In this document: piece by piece, positions 46,685 to 56,630 of the stretch
How positions within the stretch are numbered: position 1 is the first letter of the stretch
Layout: every line of letters starts with the position of its first letter
Assembly: GCA_004020545.1 (NCBI GenBank)
Contig: SAQE01000007.1
Coordinates: forward strand, 62,001 to 126,000
Source of the DNA: Mesorhizobium sp.
Lineage (GTDB): Bacteria; Pseudomonadota; Alphaproteobacteria; Rhizobiales; Rhizobiaceae
DNA: 64,000 bases
Reading direction: 5' to 3'
Notes under the pieces: model-generated
The model's database searches: none
The model's input: only the letters and a program-made list of their open reading frames with translations
Told to the model about the DNA's origin: nothing
Position numbers and translations under genes: made by a program

Positions 46685-47170
46685 ATGTCCGGCCACCACC
46701 AAAACCGCGACAGGCTGATCGACGTCGAGCTCGACGACACGATCGGCCGTTCGACGCCCGATGTGGAGCACGAGCGGGCGGTGGCGATCTTCGACCTCAT
46801 CGAGGAAAACAGTTTCCGGCCGGTCAATGACGACGGCGCCGGCCCGTACAGGCTGAAGCTGTCGCTGGCCGAGCAGCGCCTGGTGTTCGCCGTCAGCCGC
46901 GAGAATGGCGCCGATGTGGTCACCCACATCCTGTCGCTGACGCCGCTGAGGCGCATCGTCAAGGACTACTACCTGATTTGCGAAAGCTACTATGAGGCCA
47001 TCCGCTCCTCGACGCCCAGCCATATCGAGGCGATCGACATGGGTCGGCGCGGCCTGCACAACGAGGGATCGCAGACGCTGATGGACCGGCTTGCCGGCAA
47101 GATCGAGATCGACTTCGACACGGCGCGCCGGCTGTTCACGCTGGTCTGCGTGCTGCACTGGCGGGGCTAG
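46685..47170 (+). CDS. UPF0262 family protein
   Basis: A 161-residue protein with [34 protein letters not shown] at the start and [79 protein letters not shown] at the end, the full UPF0262 pattern restricted to Alphaproteobacteria. Function unknown. It starts 2 bp after hisD, and its stop codon lies inside a 12-bp hairpin stem. Confidence 0.93.
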   Translation: MSGHHQNRDRLIDVELDDTIGRSTPDVEHERAVAIFDLIEENSFRPVNDDGAGPYRLKLSLAEQRLVFAVSRENGADVVTHILSLTPLRRIVKDYYLICESYYEAIRSSTPSHIEAIDMGRRGLHNEGSQTLMDRLAGKIEIDFDTARRLFTLVCVLHWRG

Positions 47171-47208
47171 ATCAGGATGACGTTTCGTTGAATCGCCATC
47201 CTGATCTA
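47168..47208 (+). terminator. Perfect 12-bp hairpin at UPF0262 stop
   Basis: TAGATCAGGATG (47168-47179) is the exact complement of CATCCTGATCTA (47197-47208), with a 17-base loop, and its first three bases are the UPF0262 stop codon. No T-run follows, so it is either a palindromic repeat unit or a weak terminator. Confidence 0.5.
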
Positions 47209-47219
47209 ACTCTTTGTTG

Positions 47220-47268
47220 GAGCATGACCTTCTCCGAAAACCGGTACCCACTTTTCGGGCTCATGCTC
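47220..47268. repeat. Rhizobial palindromic repeat (GAGCATGA...TCATGCTC)
   Basis: GAGCATGA at 47220 pairs with TCATGCTC at 47261-47268, and an inner CCGAAAA/TTTTCGG pair makes a second stem. The same type of sequence recurs at 47901-47953. It ends 2 bp before the GTG of the phosphatase gene, so it displaces the usual ribosome site. Confidence 0.8.
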
Positions 47269-47270
47269 TA

Positions 47271-47702
47271 GTGGCCGCGCTGCCGCATTCGATCCTGTTT
47301 GTGTGCGGCATGAACGCCGTGCGCTCGCCGATGGCGGAACAGCTGGCGCGACGGTTCCTGCCGGCCACCACTTTCGTCGCTTCGGCCGGCGTGCGCAGCG
47401 GCGAGCGCGACCCCTTCGTCGACGCCGTGCTTGCCGAAGAGGGTCTGACGCTCGGCGAGCGGCAGCCGAGAACGCTCGACGAGCTGGAGGACGATTATTT
47501 CGATCTGATCGTGACGCTGGCGCCGGAAGCCCACCACGCCGCGCTCGAGCTCACCCGCTCGCTCGCCGTCGAGGTCGAATACTGGCCGATGCCCGATCCG
47601 ACCGACACCGGCGGCACGCGCGAGCATATCATGGCCGCCTACCGCGATGTGCGCGAGCGGTTGAAGGCGCGTATTGCCAAGCGTTTCGCGCCGCCGGAGT
47701 GA
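47271..47702 (+). CDS. Low molecular weight protein-tyrosine-phosphatase-like protein
   Basis: A 143-residue protein read from GTG at 47271. ILFVCGMNAVRSPMAEQLARRF carries the C-x5-R-S phosphate loop of LMW-PTP and related arsenate reductases, and YWPMPDPTDTGGTREHIMAAYRDVRERL contains the DP catalytic Asp. Substrate unknown. A TTG at 47214 would extend the protein through the palindromic repeat. No good ribosome site is seen at either start, so the true start is uncertain. Confidence 0.87.
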   Translation: MAALPHSILFVCGMNAVRSPMAEQLARRFLPATTFVASAGVRSGERDPFVDAVLAEEGLTLGERQPRTLDELEDDYFDLIVTLAPEAHHAALELTRSLAVEVEYWPMPDPTDTGGTREHIMAAYRDVRERLKARIAKRFAPPE

Positions 47703-47839
47703 AAACGCGGCGCCGATTGGGAGCCTTTCCGGCCTAGATTGAGCCGTTCTGCCGAAGGTGCCGATTCTATCCAGGCCGGAAAGGTTCTAAGCATGTTCAC
47801 AAGCGGGCGATTATCATATAGGTTCCGCCGCAAATTCCG

Positions 47840-47890
47840 CCGGAGTCGGATGATTTCCGGTCGGTTCGGCCGGAAATCATCCGACTCCGG
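47840..47890. repeat. Perfect 21-bp palindromic hairpin
   Basis: CCGGAGTCGGATGATTTCCGG (47840-47860) and its exact complement at 47870-47890 are separated by 9 bases. It lies in the gap before infA and next to a GAGCATGA-type palindrome. No T-run follows, so it is a repeat element or RNA hairpin, not an obvious terminator. Confidence 0.85.
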
Positions 47891-47900
47891 ATCAAAGAAG

Positions 47901-47953
47901 TAGAGCATGATGTCGTCCGAAAACCGCTTGACACTTTTCGGCATCATGCTCTA
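47901..47953. repeat. Rhizobial palindromic repeat, second copy
   Basis: TAGAGCATGAT at 47901 pairs with ATCATGCTCTA ending at 47953, with an inner CCGAAAA/TTTTCGG pair. Same family as 47220-47268. Confidence 0.8.
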
Positions 47954-47986
47954 GCGCCGGAACCGCCATCCAAGCAAAGGTATCGA

Positions 47987-48205
47987 ATGCCGAAGGAAGA
48001 AGTCCTCGAGTTTCCAGGTGTGGTCACGGAACTGCTGCCCAACGCGATGTTTAGGGTGAAGCTCGAAAACGAACACGAGATCATCGCTCACACGGCCGGC
48101 CGCATGCGCAAGAACCGCATCCGCGTGCTGACCGGCGACAAGGTCCTGGTCGAGATGACGCCTTATGACCTGACCAAGGGCCGCATCACCTATCGTTTCA
48201 AGTAA
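47987..48205 (+). CDS. infA: Translation initiation factor IF-1
   Basis: A 72-residue S1-fold protein: [72 protein letters not shown] is the canonical IF-1 pattern, abbreviated here by its key parts ([23 protein letters not shown]). It binds the 30S A site and helps IF2 and IF3 in initiation. Confidence 0.98.
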
Positions 48206-48224
48206 CAGTCTGGCGCGAACGGCG

Positions 48225-48851
48225 ATGAGCATCCTGCAGAAGCTCGTGCTTGCCTCGGGTTCGCCGCGTCGCATCGAGCTGTTGCAGCAGGCCGGCATCG
48301 AGCCGGATCGCATTTTGCCGGCCGATGTCGACGAGACACCGCTGCGCGCCGAACATCCGCGCTCGCTGGCAAAGCGGCTCGCCAAGGACAAGGCCGAGAA
48401 GGCGCTCACCTCGTTGAAAAGCGAGGAAGATCATGCGCCGGCCTTCATCCTCGCCGCCGATACGGTGGTGGCGGTCGGGCGCCGCATCCTGCCCAAGGCC
48501 GAGACGATCGACGACGCCGTGAACTGCCTCGGCCTGCTTTCCGGCCGCTCGCACCGCGTCTATTCCGGCATCTGCCTGATCACGCCGAACGGCAAGCTCA
48601 GGCAGCGGCTGGTGGAGACCAGGGTCCGCTTCAAGCGGCTGCCGCGCGAGGAGATCGACGCCTATATCGCGTCGGGCGAATGGCGCGGCAAGGCCGGCGG
48701 CTACGCTGTGCAAGGGTTGGCCGGCTCCTTCGTCGTCAAGCTGGTCGGCTCCTACACCAACGTGGTCGGCCTGCCGCTCTATGAAAGCGTGGCGCTGCTT
48801 TCCGGCGAGGGTTTCAAGGCGCATCGGAACTGGCACGTCGCGCGTCCATGA
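48225..48851 (+). CDS. maf: Maf-family nucleoside triphosphate pyrophosphatase
   Basis: A 208-residue protein. [19 protein letters not shown] is the Maf signature, with [65 protein letters not shown] and [20 protein letters not shown]. Maf proteins hydrolyse modified nucleotides such as dTTP, UTP and pseudo-UTP analogues. It starts 19 bp after infA and is followed by yacG. Confidence 0.95.
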   Translation: MSILQKLVLASGSPRRIELLQQAGIEPDRILPADVDETPLRAEHPRSLAKRLAKDKAEKALTSLKSEEDHAPAFILAADTVVAVGRRILPKAETIDDAVNCLGLLSGRSHRVYSGICLITPNGKLRQRLVETRVRFKRLPREEIDAYIASGEWRGKAGGYAVQGLAGSFVVKLVGSYTNVVGLPLYESVALLSGEGFKAHRNWHVARP

Positions 48852-48864
48852 GGATGGACGACCC

Positions 48865-49086
48865 ATGAGTCTTGACGACAAGGTGACGCCGCTGCGACCG
48901 AAGCGGCCGTGCCCCGAATGCGGCAAGCCTTCCGCACGCGAGCACTATCCGTTCTGCTCGGCGCGCTGCAAGGACATCGACCTCAATCGCTGGCTGAAGG
49001 GCGCCTATGTCATCCCCGGTCGCGACGGCGAGGAAGAAGAAGAGGGCGGCTCGAAACAAGGTCCCTCGCCCAAGGACGAGGGGTGA
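48865..49086 (+). CDS. yacG: DNA gyrase inhibitor YacG (zinc-binding)
   Basis: A 73-residue protein: [38 protein letters not shown] is the YacG zinc finger (CPxC...FCSxRCxxIDL), followed by an acidic tail. YacG binds GyrB and inhibits DNA supercoiling. Its ATG is 14 bp after the maf stop. An upstream in-frame ATG lies inside maf and is rejected. Confidence 0.95.
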   Translation: MSLDDKVTPLRPKRPCPECGKPSAREHYPFCSARCKDIDLNRWLKGAYVIPGRDGEEEEEGGSKQGPSPKDEG

Positions 49087-49297
49087 GCGCGCGGCAATTT
49101 GCCATTTCCTTTCCGTCCGAAATCGGCACCTAGGCTAAGTGATTGTTTTTACGCAATTCCAGACCGGAAACCGCAACGCACTTTTCCTGGAATTGCTCTG
49201 GACAGGCCGAATACCCATGCTATAACCCACGCGCTTTCAGGGGGCGCCATCCGGCGCTCTCGTGAGACCGGCGGGCGAACCCCGTTAGCCGGTCCAG

Positions 49298-49373
<76 letters not shown>

Positions 49374-49587
49374 TCCCCTCCTCTCCCGACACTCCCTTTC
49401 GCCGAATCTTCTACGCTTCTGTTTGCACAAACAACTGAAATCGTTCATCTTTTTGGGAAGGATGGCGCGATTGAGCGCGTTTCATGGAATTTCGGCGTAT
49501 TTGGTCTAACGAGGCGGAGGGCTGGTATTTCCGTTGGTACTGGACATCCTGATGGTATCGAAACAGCCAAAGGGAGGTGTCCCACAA

Positions 49588-50778
49588 ATGGCCCTTTCCG
49601 ACGTGAAATGCCGAAATGCCCGTCCTGCTTCCAAGCTATTGAAATTGTCTGATGGTGGCGGGCTCCAGCTCTGGGTGCAGCCCACCGGATCCCGCCTATG
49701 GCGCCTCGCCTATCGACTTGACGGCAAGCAGAAGCTTCTGGCGTTGGGCAGCTATCCCCTTATTTCGCTCGCCGAAGCACGCAAGGCGCGCGATGACGCC
49801 AAACGTCTCCTCCTCACTGGCATCGATCCCGCGCAGGAACGCAAGTTGCGAAAGGTCGGTTCGGCAAAGGACAGCTTTCGATCAATCGCCGAGGAATATG
49901 TGGACAAGCTGAAGAAAGAGGGACGTGCCGACCGGACTATCACCAAGGTCAAATGGCTACTCGACTTCGCCTATCTCACCTGTGGGCACAAGTGCATTCG
50001 GGACATTGATGCGGCCACTATCCTTGCTGCCCTTCGTAGCGTGGAGGTGCGCGGTCGATACGAGTCGGCCAGGCGGCTGCGCTCGACCATTGGCAGCGTC
50101 TTTCGATACGCCATCGCCACTGCACGCGCCGACACTGACCCCACGTCCGCGCTGAGGGGCGCTCTCATCAGGCCAACGGTCACGCCGCGTGCCGCCATTA
50201 CCGATCCGAAGGCATTCGGCGGCTTGCTGCGTGCGATCGAGACATTCGACGGACAGCCCGCAACCCGAGCGGCTCTGAGGTTGATGGCGCTGCTGTTTCC
50301 CCGCCCCGGTGAGCTTCGCGCTGCCGAATGGGGGGAGTTCGACTTCGAAAGTTCGGTATGGACTATCCCGGAAGCGCGAATGAAAATGCGACGACCGCAC
50401 CGCGTTCCTCTTTCAACGCAGGCTTTGGATATCCTGGCCGAGCTTAAAAAAATCTCCGGCGCTGGGACGCTGCTGTTTCCAAGCGTGCGATCGCCTTCTC
50501 GTCCGATTTCCGACAATACACTCAACGCCGCCCTGCGTCGCATGGGTTACAGCAAGAATGAAGCAACGGCCCATGGCTTCCGAGCAACGGCATCAACTCT
50601 GTTGAACGAATGCGGCAAGTGGCATCCAGACGCCGTAGAGCGACAGCTGGCTCATATTGAAAATAACGACGTTCGGCGCGCCTATGCCCGGGCGGAGCAC
50701 TGGGAAGAGCGCGTCAAGATGATGCAGTGGTGGGCAGATTATCTGGAAAAAATTGAGAACGCCGGAACGCGCGGGTAA
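49588..50778 (+). CDS. P4-type tyrosine integrase (tRNA-Phe targeting)
   Basis: A 396-residue integrase read from MALSDVKCRNARPASK, behind a GGGAGGTG ribosome site. The N-terminal DUF4102 arm-binding domain has LSDGGGLQLWVQPTGSRLWRLAYRLDGKQKLLALGSYPLISLAEARKARDDAKRLL. The catalytic domain shows Arg in PRPGELRAAEW, HGFR in TAHGFRATASTLLNE, His in LAHIENNDVR and the nucleophile in RAYARA. The layout int-next-to-tRNA-Phe matches IntS-type integrases of Mesorhizobium symbiosis ICEs. Its attachment core would be the tRNA 3' end. Confidence 0.95.
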   Translation: MALSDVKCRNARPASKLLKLSDGGGLQLWVQPTGSRLWRLAYRLDGKQKLLALGSYPLISLAEARKARDDAKRLLLTGIDPAQERKLRKVGSAKDSFRSIAEEYVDKLKKEGRADRTITKVKWLLDFAYLTCGHKCIRDIDAATILAALRSVEVRGRYESARRLRSTIGSVFRYAIATARADTDPTSALRGALIRPTVTPRAAITDPKAFGGLLRAIETFDGQPATRAALRLMALLFPRPGELRAAEWGEFDFESSVWTIPEARMKMRRPHRVPLSTQALDILAELKKISGAGTLLFPSVRSPSRPISDNTLNAALRRMGYSKNEATAHGFRATASTLLNECGKWHPDAVERQLAHIENNDVRRAYARAEHWEERVKMMQWWADYLEKIENAGTRG

Positions 50779-51058
50779 ACTCAATCAGATGCGGGCAGCC
50801 AGCTGTCCGGCACGTATCGCGAACGTCCGGTTTACGCTGCATAGCGGCCGTTGAGGCCTGCGTTGCCGCTCTCCCGAAGCGGACATCCCTGGGGAACCTG
50901 GCGGCCTGAAGGCGGAATGGGTGATCCGACGAAGGCCGAGAGCGCTGCGATCTAGCGAGGGCTGGAACAAGGCATGGTTCAAGGCCAGTGCCGGAGCGCC
51001 GCGCTAGCTGATTCCACACTTGTTGAAGCCGACATGATGGGAGACCTATCTAAGGCCC

Positions 51059-51691
51059 ATGTCCACACGCCAGAAAATGGATGCAGCTGCGAATTTGATC
51101 GAAGGGTGGACGCTCCCGTCTGCGGCCACGCTTGGGTCATCGGTCCGAGCCAGAGGGATCGTTCGCGAAGTGCGAGCCCACCTGCCTTTGGCGGCGAAAA
51201 AGCTGCTCGGTATCGAGGTCGGGGCCTTGCGCATGCCGGAAGGCGCCTATGGCGATTTCCGGACTGCGTCGGCGATTGTGTCCAAAACGCTGGAAGGCAT
51301 CGAAGGCCTGCCCGTAATTCCCCGTGAAGTCGAAGACATCCTGACGATCTCTTCGGCAGAGCGGCACCGGTGGCTCAAGGACGGCCGCTTGCAAAGCACA
51401 GGCACACGTACGGTGAAACTTCGTGGTCGCGCAAGGAAGGTAACTTTTCACGTGTTTGACCCACGTCACATCGAGGACGTGCTCGATCGCGACTTGGTTA
51501 CGGTCTGGCGCGAGGACGACGCGATAGCTGCTGCAGAGAATAGGCGGCGGGCCGCCGGAAAGGCCGCCCTGAAGCGTGCGCAAAAGAGCGGCCGCAGGGC
51601 CGCGTCTGCGCCTGACAGCACTCGGGACGAGGTGTCACGTCAGAAACTGAAGGGCTGGGACGAATTCGAGAGTGACGGACTTCTGCGCTGA
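51059..51691 (+). CDS. Hypothetical protein, possible DNA-binding
   Basis: A 210-residue protein, basic at the C-terminus (RRRAAGKAALKRAQKSGRRAA). The middle, PREVEDILTISSAERHRWLKDGRLQSTGTRTVKLRGRARKVTFHVFDPRHIEDVLDRDLV, resembles a MerR-like or excisionase-like winged helix followed by a PxHIEDVL segment. I do not recognise a named family. It lies just downstream of the integrase, so a directionality factor or element regulator is possible. The first 60 residues look like a separate helical part. Confidence 0.5.
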   Translation: MSTRQKMDAAANLIEGWTLPSAATLGSSVRARGIVREVRAHLPLAAKKLLGIEVGALRMPEGAYGDFRTASAIVSKTLEGIEGLPVIPREVEDILTISSAERHRWLKDGRLQSTGTRTVKLRGRARKVTFHVFDPRHIEDVLDRDLVTVWREDDAIAAAENRRRAAGKAALKRAQKSGRRAASAPDSTRDEVSRQKLKGWDEFESDGLLR

Positions 51692-52026
51692 TTCAGCGAA
51701 AAAAGATTCTTTCGCTGCTCCTGCCCACTACGACCGCACTGGCCCGAATCCTGATCCGGGTCGCGCGCCTGACCTCCGGGAGTCAATGGGCGTAAACAGT
51801 CCGCGAGTCTGGTTCCGGCCCAGGTAGGCGACAGTAACGGGCCGCCATATCGGCCGTTCACCACGGGCGACACCATTTCCCGAAAGCAGCGAGCCGTTGG
51901 CGCGCGTCATCGGTATCCCTTTTAAGTCCCAGGGGATACTGTTGCCGCCCATCAGCCGTCTTATCGGTATGGCGAAGCCGCTGATCTGTGTTAAGCCGCC
52001 GCCCGAACAGCCGAAGGAGTACACCC
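51692..52026. other. Intergenic stretch before the 71-residue gene
   Basis: 335 bp without a recognisable gene. TTATCGGTATG- and TCATCGGTATC-like words appear at 51960-51970 and 51908-51917, but I see no clear array, RNA or terminator. Confidence 0.35.
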
Positions 52027-52242
52027 GTGAGCGAGCCGACCGTGGCCGAGGCGACCGACAGCATCTATGCATCGCTCCGGGCGAACAATGCCGACATCGA
52101 TGCAAATATCGCGGCGCTCAAAGCGGCGCTGACGCGAGAGGGGATAGAACAGGCGGTGCTCGATCCGACCAGGCTGGCGCAGAACAACCGTTCGAGCCGC
52201 AAGGTGATGCAGGCTTATTTTCGGCAGCGCGGCGTGACGTGA
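52027..52242 (+). CDS. Small hypothetical protein
   Basis: A 71-residue protein with GTG start behind AAGGAG: SEPTVAEATDSIYASLRANN then IDANIAALKAALTREGIEQAVLDPTRLAQNNRSSRKVMQAYFRQRG. It is helical and soluble, with no recognised family. It abuts the truncated aminopeptidase gene, whose homologous part ends near 52240, so its end marks an insertion boundary. Confidence 0.55.
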   Translation: MSEPTVAEATDSIYASLRANNADIDANIAALKAALTREGIEQAVLDPTRLAQNNRSSRKVMQAYFRQRGVT

Positions 52243-52792
52243 GGTGGGCCAATTCATGGAACACGAGCCCTGCAAGATACGTTTCATCTTGGCTGAGCAT
52301 GGTGCTTAGCAGCGGGTCACTTGACCAGCCAAGCGTGCAAAATGCAGTGATGCCCGTCAGATAGACGTCCAGGCCCTGCCTCTGAAGTGCGACAGCGGTT
52401 TCAATCGCAGACCTTTTGGAGAAGTATCCTCGGTACGGAACGCATCCGAACACCGGAAAGCACCATGTTCGTGGCGTCAGCGAGAATTCCGACGCTGCGA
52501 AGACGGCCCATGTCACGGCGTCCCGACCAACGTTGACATGGCTGCGGTAGCTATTGTTGTCTGGAAGCGCTAGTTCATCTATCGCAAACTGTCGGATGGC
52601 GCTCGCCGATTCCATTCGAGCGCGTAATGTCCCAGGGATCGAAGGATCGTCGATCAGCTCTTCGACATCCTGGCGCGCCGCCATGATCTCCACGTGACCC
52701 TTCAAGGATTGTGCGTAGTAAGAAATGCTGGTGCAACCTGCCAGGCTGGACATCACGATCATCGCAGCAACCGAACGAAAAAATGCACGCAT
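52118..52792 (-). pseudogene. Predicted aminopeptidase, 3'-truncated
   Basis: Starts MRAFFRSVAAMIVMSSLAGCTSISYYAQSLKGHVEI, a lipoprotein signal with LAGC lipobox. Then comes the PF10023 aminopeptidase pattern: NSYRSHVNVGRDAVTWAVFAASEFSLTPRTWCFPVFGCVPYRGYFSKRSA, DVYLTGITAFCTLGWSSDPLLSTMLSQDETYLAGLVFHELAHL. The HELAH zinc motif is retained, but the reading frame then runs into unrelated sequence near 52240. About 100 or more C-terminal residues, with the third ligand, are lost. The gene is cut by the adjacent small gene's segment. Confidence 0.8.
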
Positions 52793-53366
52793 CACGGTTG
52801 CCCACGGCATTTGCTCACACGTCCGGATAGGGCAAACGTCGCAACTACGCCCGGTCCCAAACAGTGGCTCCAATTTGGTTGATGTCCTGGATGGGGGTTT
52901 AGGTTAGACGTTCGTCTTCGGCAAGATTGTCACAATGTGGTCATTCGCTGCCAAATTGCCGAATGTCCGCTATAAGCCGGACACGGCGACGTGGAACTAT
53001 CCGCCTAGGAGGTCTTTTTCTCCTGAAGCTTCCGGTCGCATCCGGCCCAACGCTGTTGGTCCGCAATGCGCCCACGTCGGCCATAGACGCAAATTGTCTC
53101 CTCCCAGGAAGTAGTCGTTGCCGATGACCATGCTCCAGGTCGTAGTCGCGCTAATAGCTGCCATTGGGAATCGTTCCGCGAAGATAGTTCGGGGAAGCTG
53201 AACGACGACCGTGCAAGCGGCCTGCCGAGGCCGTCGAAATTGTCTTCGAAATCGTTCCTATTGTCGAAAAGTCCGCTCTCGCCCTCTAGGCGGCCTGCTC
53301 GCAGAGGAAAACTTCACAACTAATGCACAGTGTGTCACAATCTGAATTGGGAGCCTGGGGGGAAAT
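52793..53366. other. Promoter region between aminopeptidase remnant and Druantia-like pair
   Basis: 574 bp with short unconvincing frames only. The Druantia-like operon must be transcribed from here. I cannot assign a specific promoter or operator. Confidence 0.35.
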
Positions 53367-56300
53367 ATGGACGAGCCGCGTCTAGGTCTACGCGGCGCTT
53401 ACGAGGCCTTATTCCGATCGCGCGGATTATCGCTCCCTGATGGGCGCCCACTTTATCGCTACCGATTCAGCCGACAAGAGTTCGAGGGCGTTCGGGAGGT
53501 CCTAAAACGCCATGGACCGACCGCGCTGAACGACTCCCATGGTCAGGCTTTGTTCGTTGCTTTCACAGCCGAGTGGTATCGCCGGGAACGCGCCGGGGGG
53601 GCTTGGGACTGGATCAGACCCTTAGCTGTCCTTGGAATTCGATATCACGCGAATGATTCGGCCGCCGACGTGCGCTACGCGGTGGTGCGGGAAGCCGCCG
53701 AAGCTGGCTTGAAACGGTGGCGACGCCCTCAGCCGACCGACGTGCCGCTCCTCTTCGGCGTAGTGCGCGAGGCGGGTTTTCCAGCTGCTGCCATCAAAGA
53801 GGGAACCTTGGGGTTATGGCTGAAGCGCAGCATCTTGGCGATCGAAATGGGCTTCACACCTGCCGAGGCCGTCGCAAGTGAGGCATGGCGGGCGGGCGAA
53901 ACGCTTGTTCAGGCGCTGGTGGAGCCAGCCGTGGCGCTGTCCACGGTAATCGTTCGTTTCCGTCAACAATTGCCGCCCCTCCACGAACGAAATGACCGAG
54001 ATCCCGTGCTCCACCTGGATTCTGTGGTGCCTGCTTGGCGCAACGATCTGCCTTTTGACTTGGAGGAAGGCGATTTTCGATCTCTGGTGGAAGACTTGGT
54101 CCGGACCCGGCGCGTCGAAGGGGGAGCCCTGGCGGCAAGCCGATTGCTGCGGCGCACCGCCGAAGGGTGGGCGCCGCGGGCCGAACTCACCTTGTCAGGT
54201 GAACTCGACGTGGTCCGAACATCTCCCCAATTGCAGGCAGCGATGGAAGGTGCCACTCGGCTGCGCATCTTTCCGCGGGGTGATCTGCCGGGTTTGAACC
54301 GGCCCATCGCCGTGCTGGAACAGGTGGAATCAGACGAGGCGACAGCGTGGGAGTCCCGTCCGCTGGTCAAGGCGTTCGAAGTTCCCGCTCGCCTGAACCA
54401 GGCAATTAGGTTGGCGGCAGTTGCAGGGGAGACCTTAGTCGAAGAGTTCACCGCGTTTGCCGGCGAGCCGGTAGACGCGCCTGTCCTCCTCTTCCAGCCA
54501 GATCCTGGCGTCGATTTTGAGAACGCGCTTGAACTAAGATTCATTGGCAGTTCGCCCTTTCGAAGCACTCGGCCATGGCTGGCTATGGCTGTAACGCAGG
54601 AGGCTCGTTCAGCACTGAAGTTCGAACAGCCTCCTTCTGACTTGGGAGACTGCATCCTCGATGGACGCTGTCTTCTGGCCTTCGTCGGGCAAGCTTCGCT
54701 CGACCTTGGTGATGGGCGTCTCACGTGGCGTAGCGCGGCCGAGCGCGAGGATACGAAGCGACTGATCCTCACAGGAGAGACTCTACGGCGGGTGCGCGAG
54801 ACGGTGTTCCTAGGGACGCCAAAGGCTTGGCTTTCGGATGGTCAGCATCACACGCTGGTTTCGTCGGAAGACCTAATTTGGCGGTCGTTGGGGAGAGGCT
54901 CGTGGCGTTCTTCGAACAAACACGCGCCCCTGGGCAGGGTCGAGATCGCAATGAGGCGGGGCGGTGAACTGGTCGCTTGGACCTGCGCCGACGTTGCGCC
55001 GCGTGAATTGGTGCTATCGGGAGAACCGCGAACCCACTCGTTGAAAATCGAGAATCTGCTCGGGGCCAGCGTTGCGGCGAAGGGCGGTCAGATCCTTCCG
55101 ATCTCCAGGAATGGTGATGACGCGCGCGTCGATCTTCGACTCCACACCCCAGGCGCGATGCTACACGTGGCGCTGCGATGGGACACCCAACTCGACCTAA
55201 CGCTCGCTGATCCGATTGCCGAGCCGCTCCTGTTGACCCCGGACATGCGGCCCGCCGTAAGCCGGGCCCAGATTTCGATCGATCGACTGCATGGGTTCCG
55301 CCTGTTGGCGCCTGGCGGTCGCGACCTATGGCTGGTGGTTCGGCAGGGCGCAGGACAGCCCGTGCAGGCCACGCGTCGTATCGACGGTCTCGTCCCGCTA
55401 TCGGCCTTTCAAGACGAATTGCGGGATCTCCTTGGTAGCTTTCCGGACCTCGATGCGGAGGTGCGCCTGAGCTGGGCCGGTCGAGGTGACCACTTCGCCG
55501 AGATCGCCTGGTACGACGAAGACCAGCCGCTGGTGGCCGAGAAAGGCATTTCGCCGTTCTCGGGCCTTTCGAGTATCCTTGGTTGGAATCTGGATGCGCT
55601 AGCGCTGACGCAGCCTACCGCGAAACTCTCCAACAACCTTCCACGCCTTTCCTTGCAGGAATTGCAGACGCGACTCCTGCAAGAGCTCGGTCCGGGCCCC
55701 TGGCTGATCTTCGGGCGAACCAATGACGGGACCTCGCTCAGACCGAAGGTGGTCGCCCAACCACCGGGCGACGACGATCGTGGAAGTGCGCTTCGTCTGG
55801 CCTTCAGGATCGCACGACGTGACGCCCGGGACGATGCATTTGCTACAGTGTTAAAGCACCCGGAAGCCTTGAACCGCGCTGATCTCCGCCTCTTGGTCGA
55901 TCTGAGCGTGGCCGCGCGGGATCGCAACGTGCCCGTGCCGGCGATCGATGCCCTGCGGTCACTTTGCCGTGCCCCCCAGGCGGCTCCGTGGATCCTGTCG
56001 ACCTGCGACACTCTTGAGGAGCGCGACGCCGTGATCCGGCTACAAAGTGAGTTACCCTTCCTCTGGTGCGCAACGGAAGTCGAGCACTGGGTGTCTGCGT
56101 TTCGAACGAGAATTGACGAGTTGGAGCGCCGCCTGGAACGGTTGGAACTACCGACTGCCGACGCAGGGCGCAATGTGGCGGCCGCCCTCGGCCAAATCGC
56201 TGATCTGGAGCCCGGGCTAGCGACTCATGCGTGGATCACCTTCCTATTGGTCGCGCCACGAGCAGATTTGGAACCCGGCCTCATCGGAAGGCTATGCCGG

Positions 56301-56630
56301 CGTCCGAAGGAAACGCTTCGGGAACTCGCCGAAGCGTTCGTGACTCGTCAGAGTGAGCATCGCGAGCCACCGACCGGATTGCATCTCGCGGGGCTCCTGC
56401 CAGAGCGACGCGAGCTTTGGGAGCGGTACGACCCAGCCTTCGCGGATTTGATCGCTGCTCCCCTAGTGGCGGCGCGAATGGCGGCCGGCAAACTCCATCA
56501 AAACCCGCAGGTTGTCGGACGATGTCGGGCCGCTTGGCTCCACGACCGTCAGCTCTTCGAGAGCGCTCTCGCCGTCGCCCTTGGACGCGAGACTATAGAC
56601 CCCGGCACCACCCAACGAATGGACCTGTGA
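53367..56630 (+). CDS. DruH-like large protein (STY4851/ECs_5259-like), Druantia type III
   Basis: A 1087-residue protein with no recognised enzyme motif. The N-terminus [42 protein letters not shown] and [26 protein letters not shown] resemble the STY4851/ECs_5259 family. It is followed by mixed beta-rich segments and a helical C-terminus ([17 protein letters not shown]). Its size and its exact coupling to a giant DUF1998 helicase (TGATG overlap) match the two-gene Druantia type III anti-phage system, druH plus druE. The link between the STY4851 name and DruH is my recollection, not checked. Confidence 0.7.
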   Translation: MDEPRLGLRGAYEALFRSRGLSLPDGRPLYRYRFSRQEFEGVREVLKRHGPTALNDSHGQALFVAFTAEWYRRERAGGAWDWIRPLAVLGIRYHANDSAADVRYAVVREAAEAGLKRWRRPQPTDVPLLFGVVREAGFPAAAIKEGTLGLWLKRSILAIEMGFTPAEAVASEAWRAGETLVQALVEPAVALSTVIVRFRQQLPPLHERNDRDPVLHLDSVVPAWRNDLPFDLEEGDFRSLVEDLVRTRRVEGGALAASRLLRRTAEGWAPRAELTLSGELDVVRTSPQLQAAMEGATRLRIFPRGDLPGLNRPIAVLEQVESDEATAWESRPLVKAFEVPARLNQAIRLAAVAGETLVEEFTAFAGEPVDAPVLLFQPDPGVDFENALELRFIGSSPFRSTRPWLAMAVTQEARSALKFEQPPSDLGDCILDGRCLLAFVGQASLDLGDGRLTWRSAAEREDTKRLILTGETLRRVRETVFLGTPKAWLSDGQHHTLVSSEDLIWRSLGRGSWRSSNKHAPLGRVEIAMRRGGELVAWTCADVAPRELVLSGEPRTHSLKIENLLGASVAAKGGQILPISRNGDDARVDLRLHTPGAMLHVALRWDTQLDLTLADPIAEPLLLTPDMRPAVSRAQISIDRLHGFRLLAPGGRDLWLVVRQGAGQPVQATRRIDGLVPLSAFQDELRDLLGSFPDLDAEVRLSWAGRGDHFAEIAWYDEDQPLVAEKGISPFSGLSSILGWNLDALALTQPTAKLSNNLPRLSLQELQTRLLQELGPGPWLIFGRTNDGTSLRPKVVAQPPGDDDRGSALRLAFRIARRDARDDAFATVLKHPEALNRADLRLLVDLSVAARDRNVPVPAIDALRSLCRAPQAAPWILSTCDTLEERDAVIRLQSELPFLWCATEVEHWVSAFRTRIDELERRLERLELPTADAGRNVAAALGQIADLEPGLATHAWITFLLVAPRADLEPGLIGRLCRRPKETLRELAEAFVTRQSEHREPPTGLHLAGLLPERRELWERYDPAFADLIAAPLVAARMAAGKLHQNPQVVGRCRAAWLHDRQLFESALAVALGRETIDPGTTQRMDL

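Noticed and set aside
45381-46685. 434-codon leftward open frame over hisD
   Set aside because: It is the full antisense shadow of hisD, whose family match is unambiguous.
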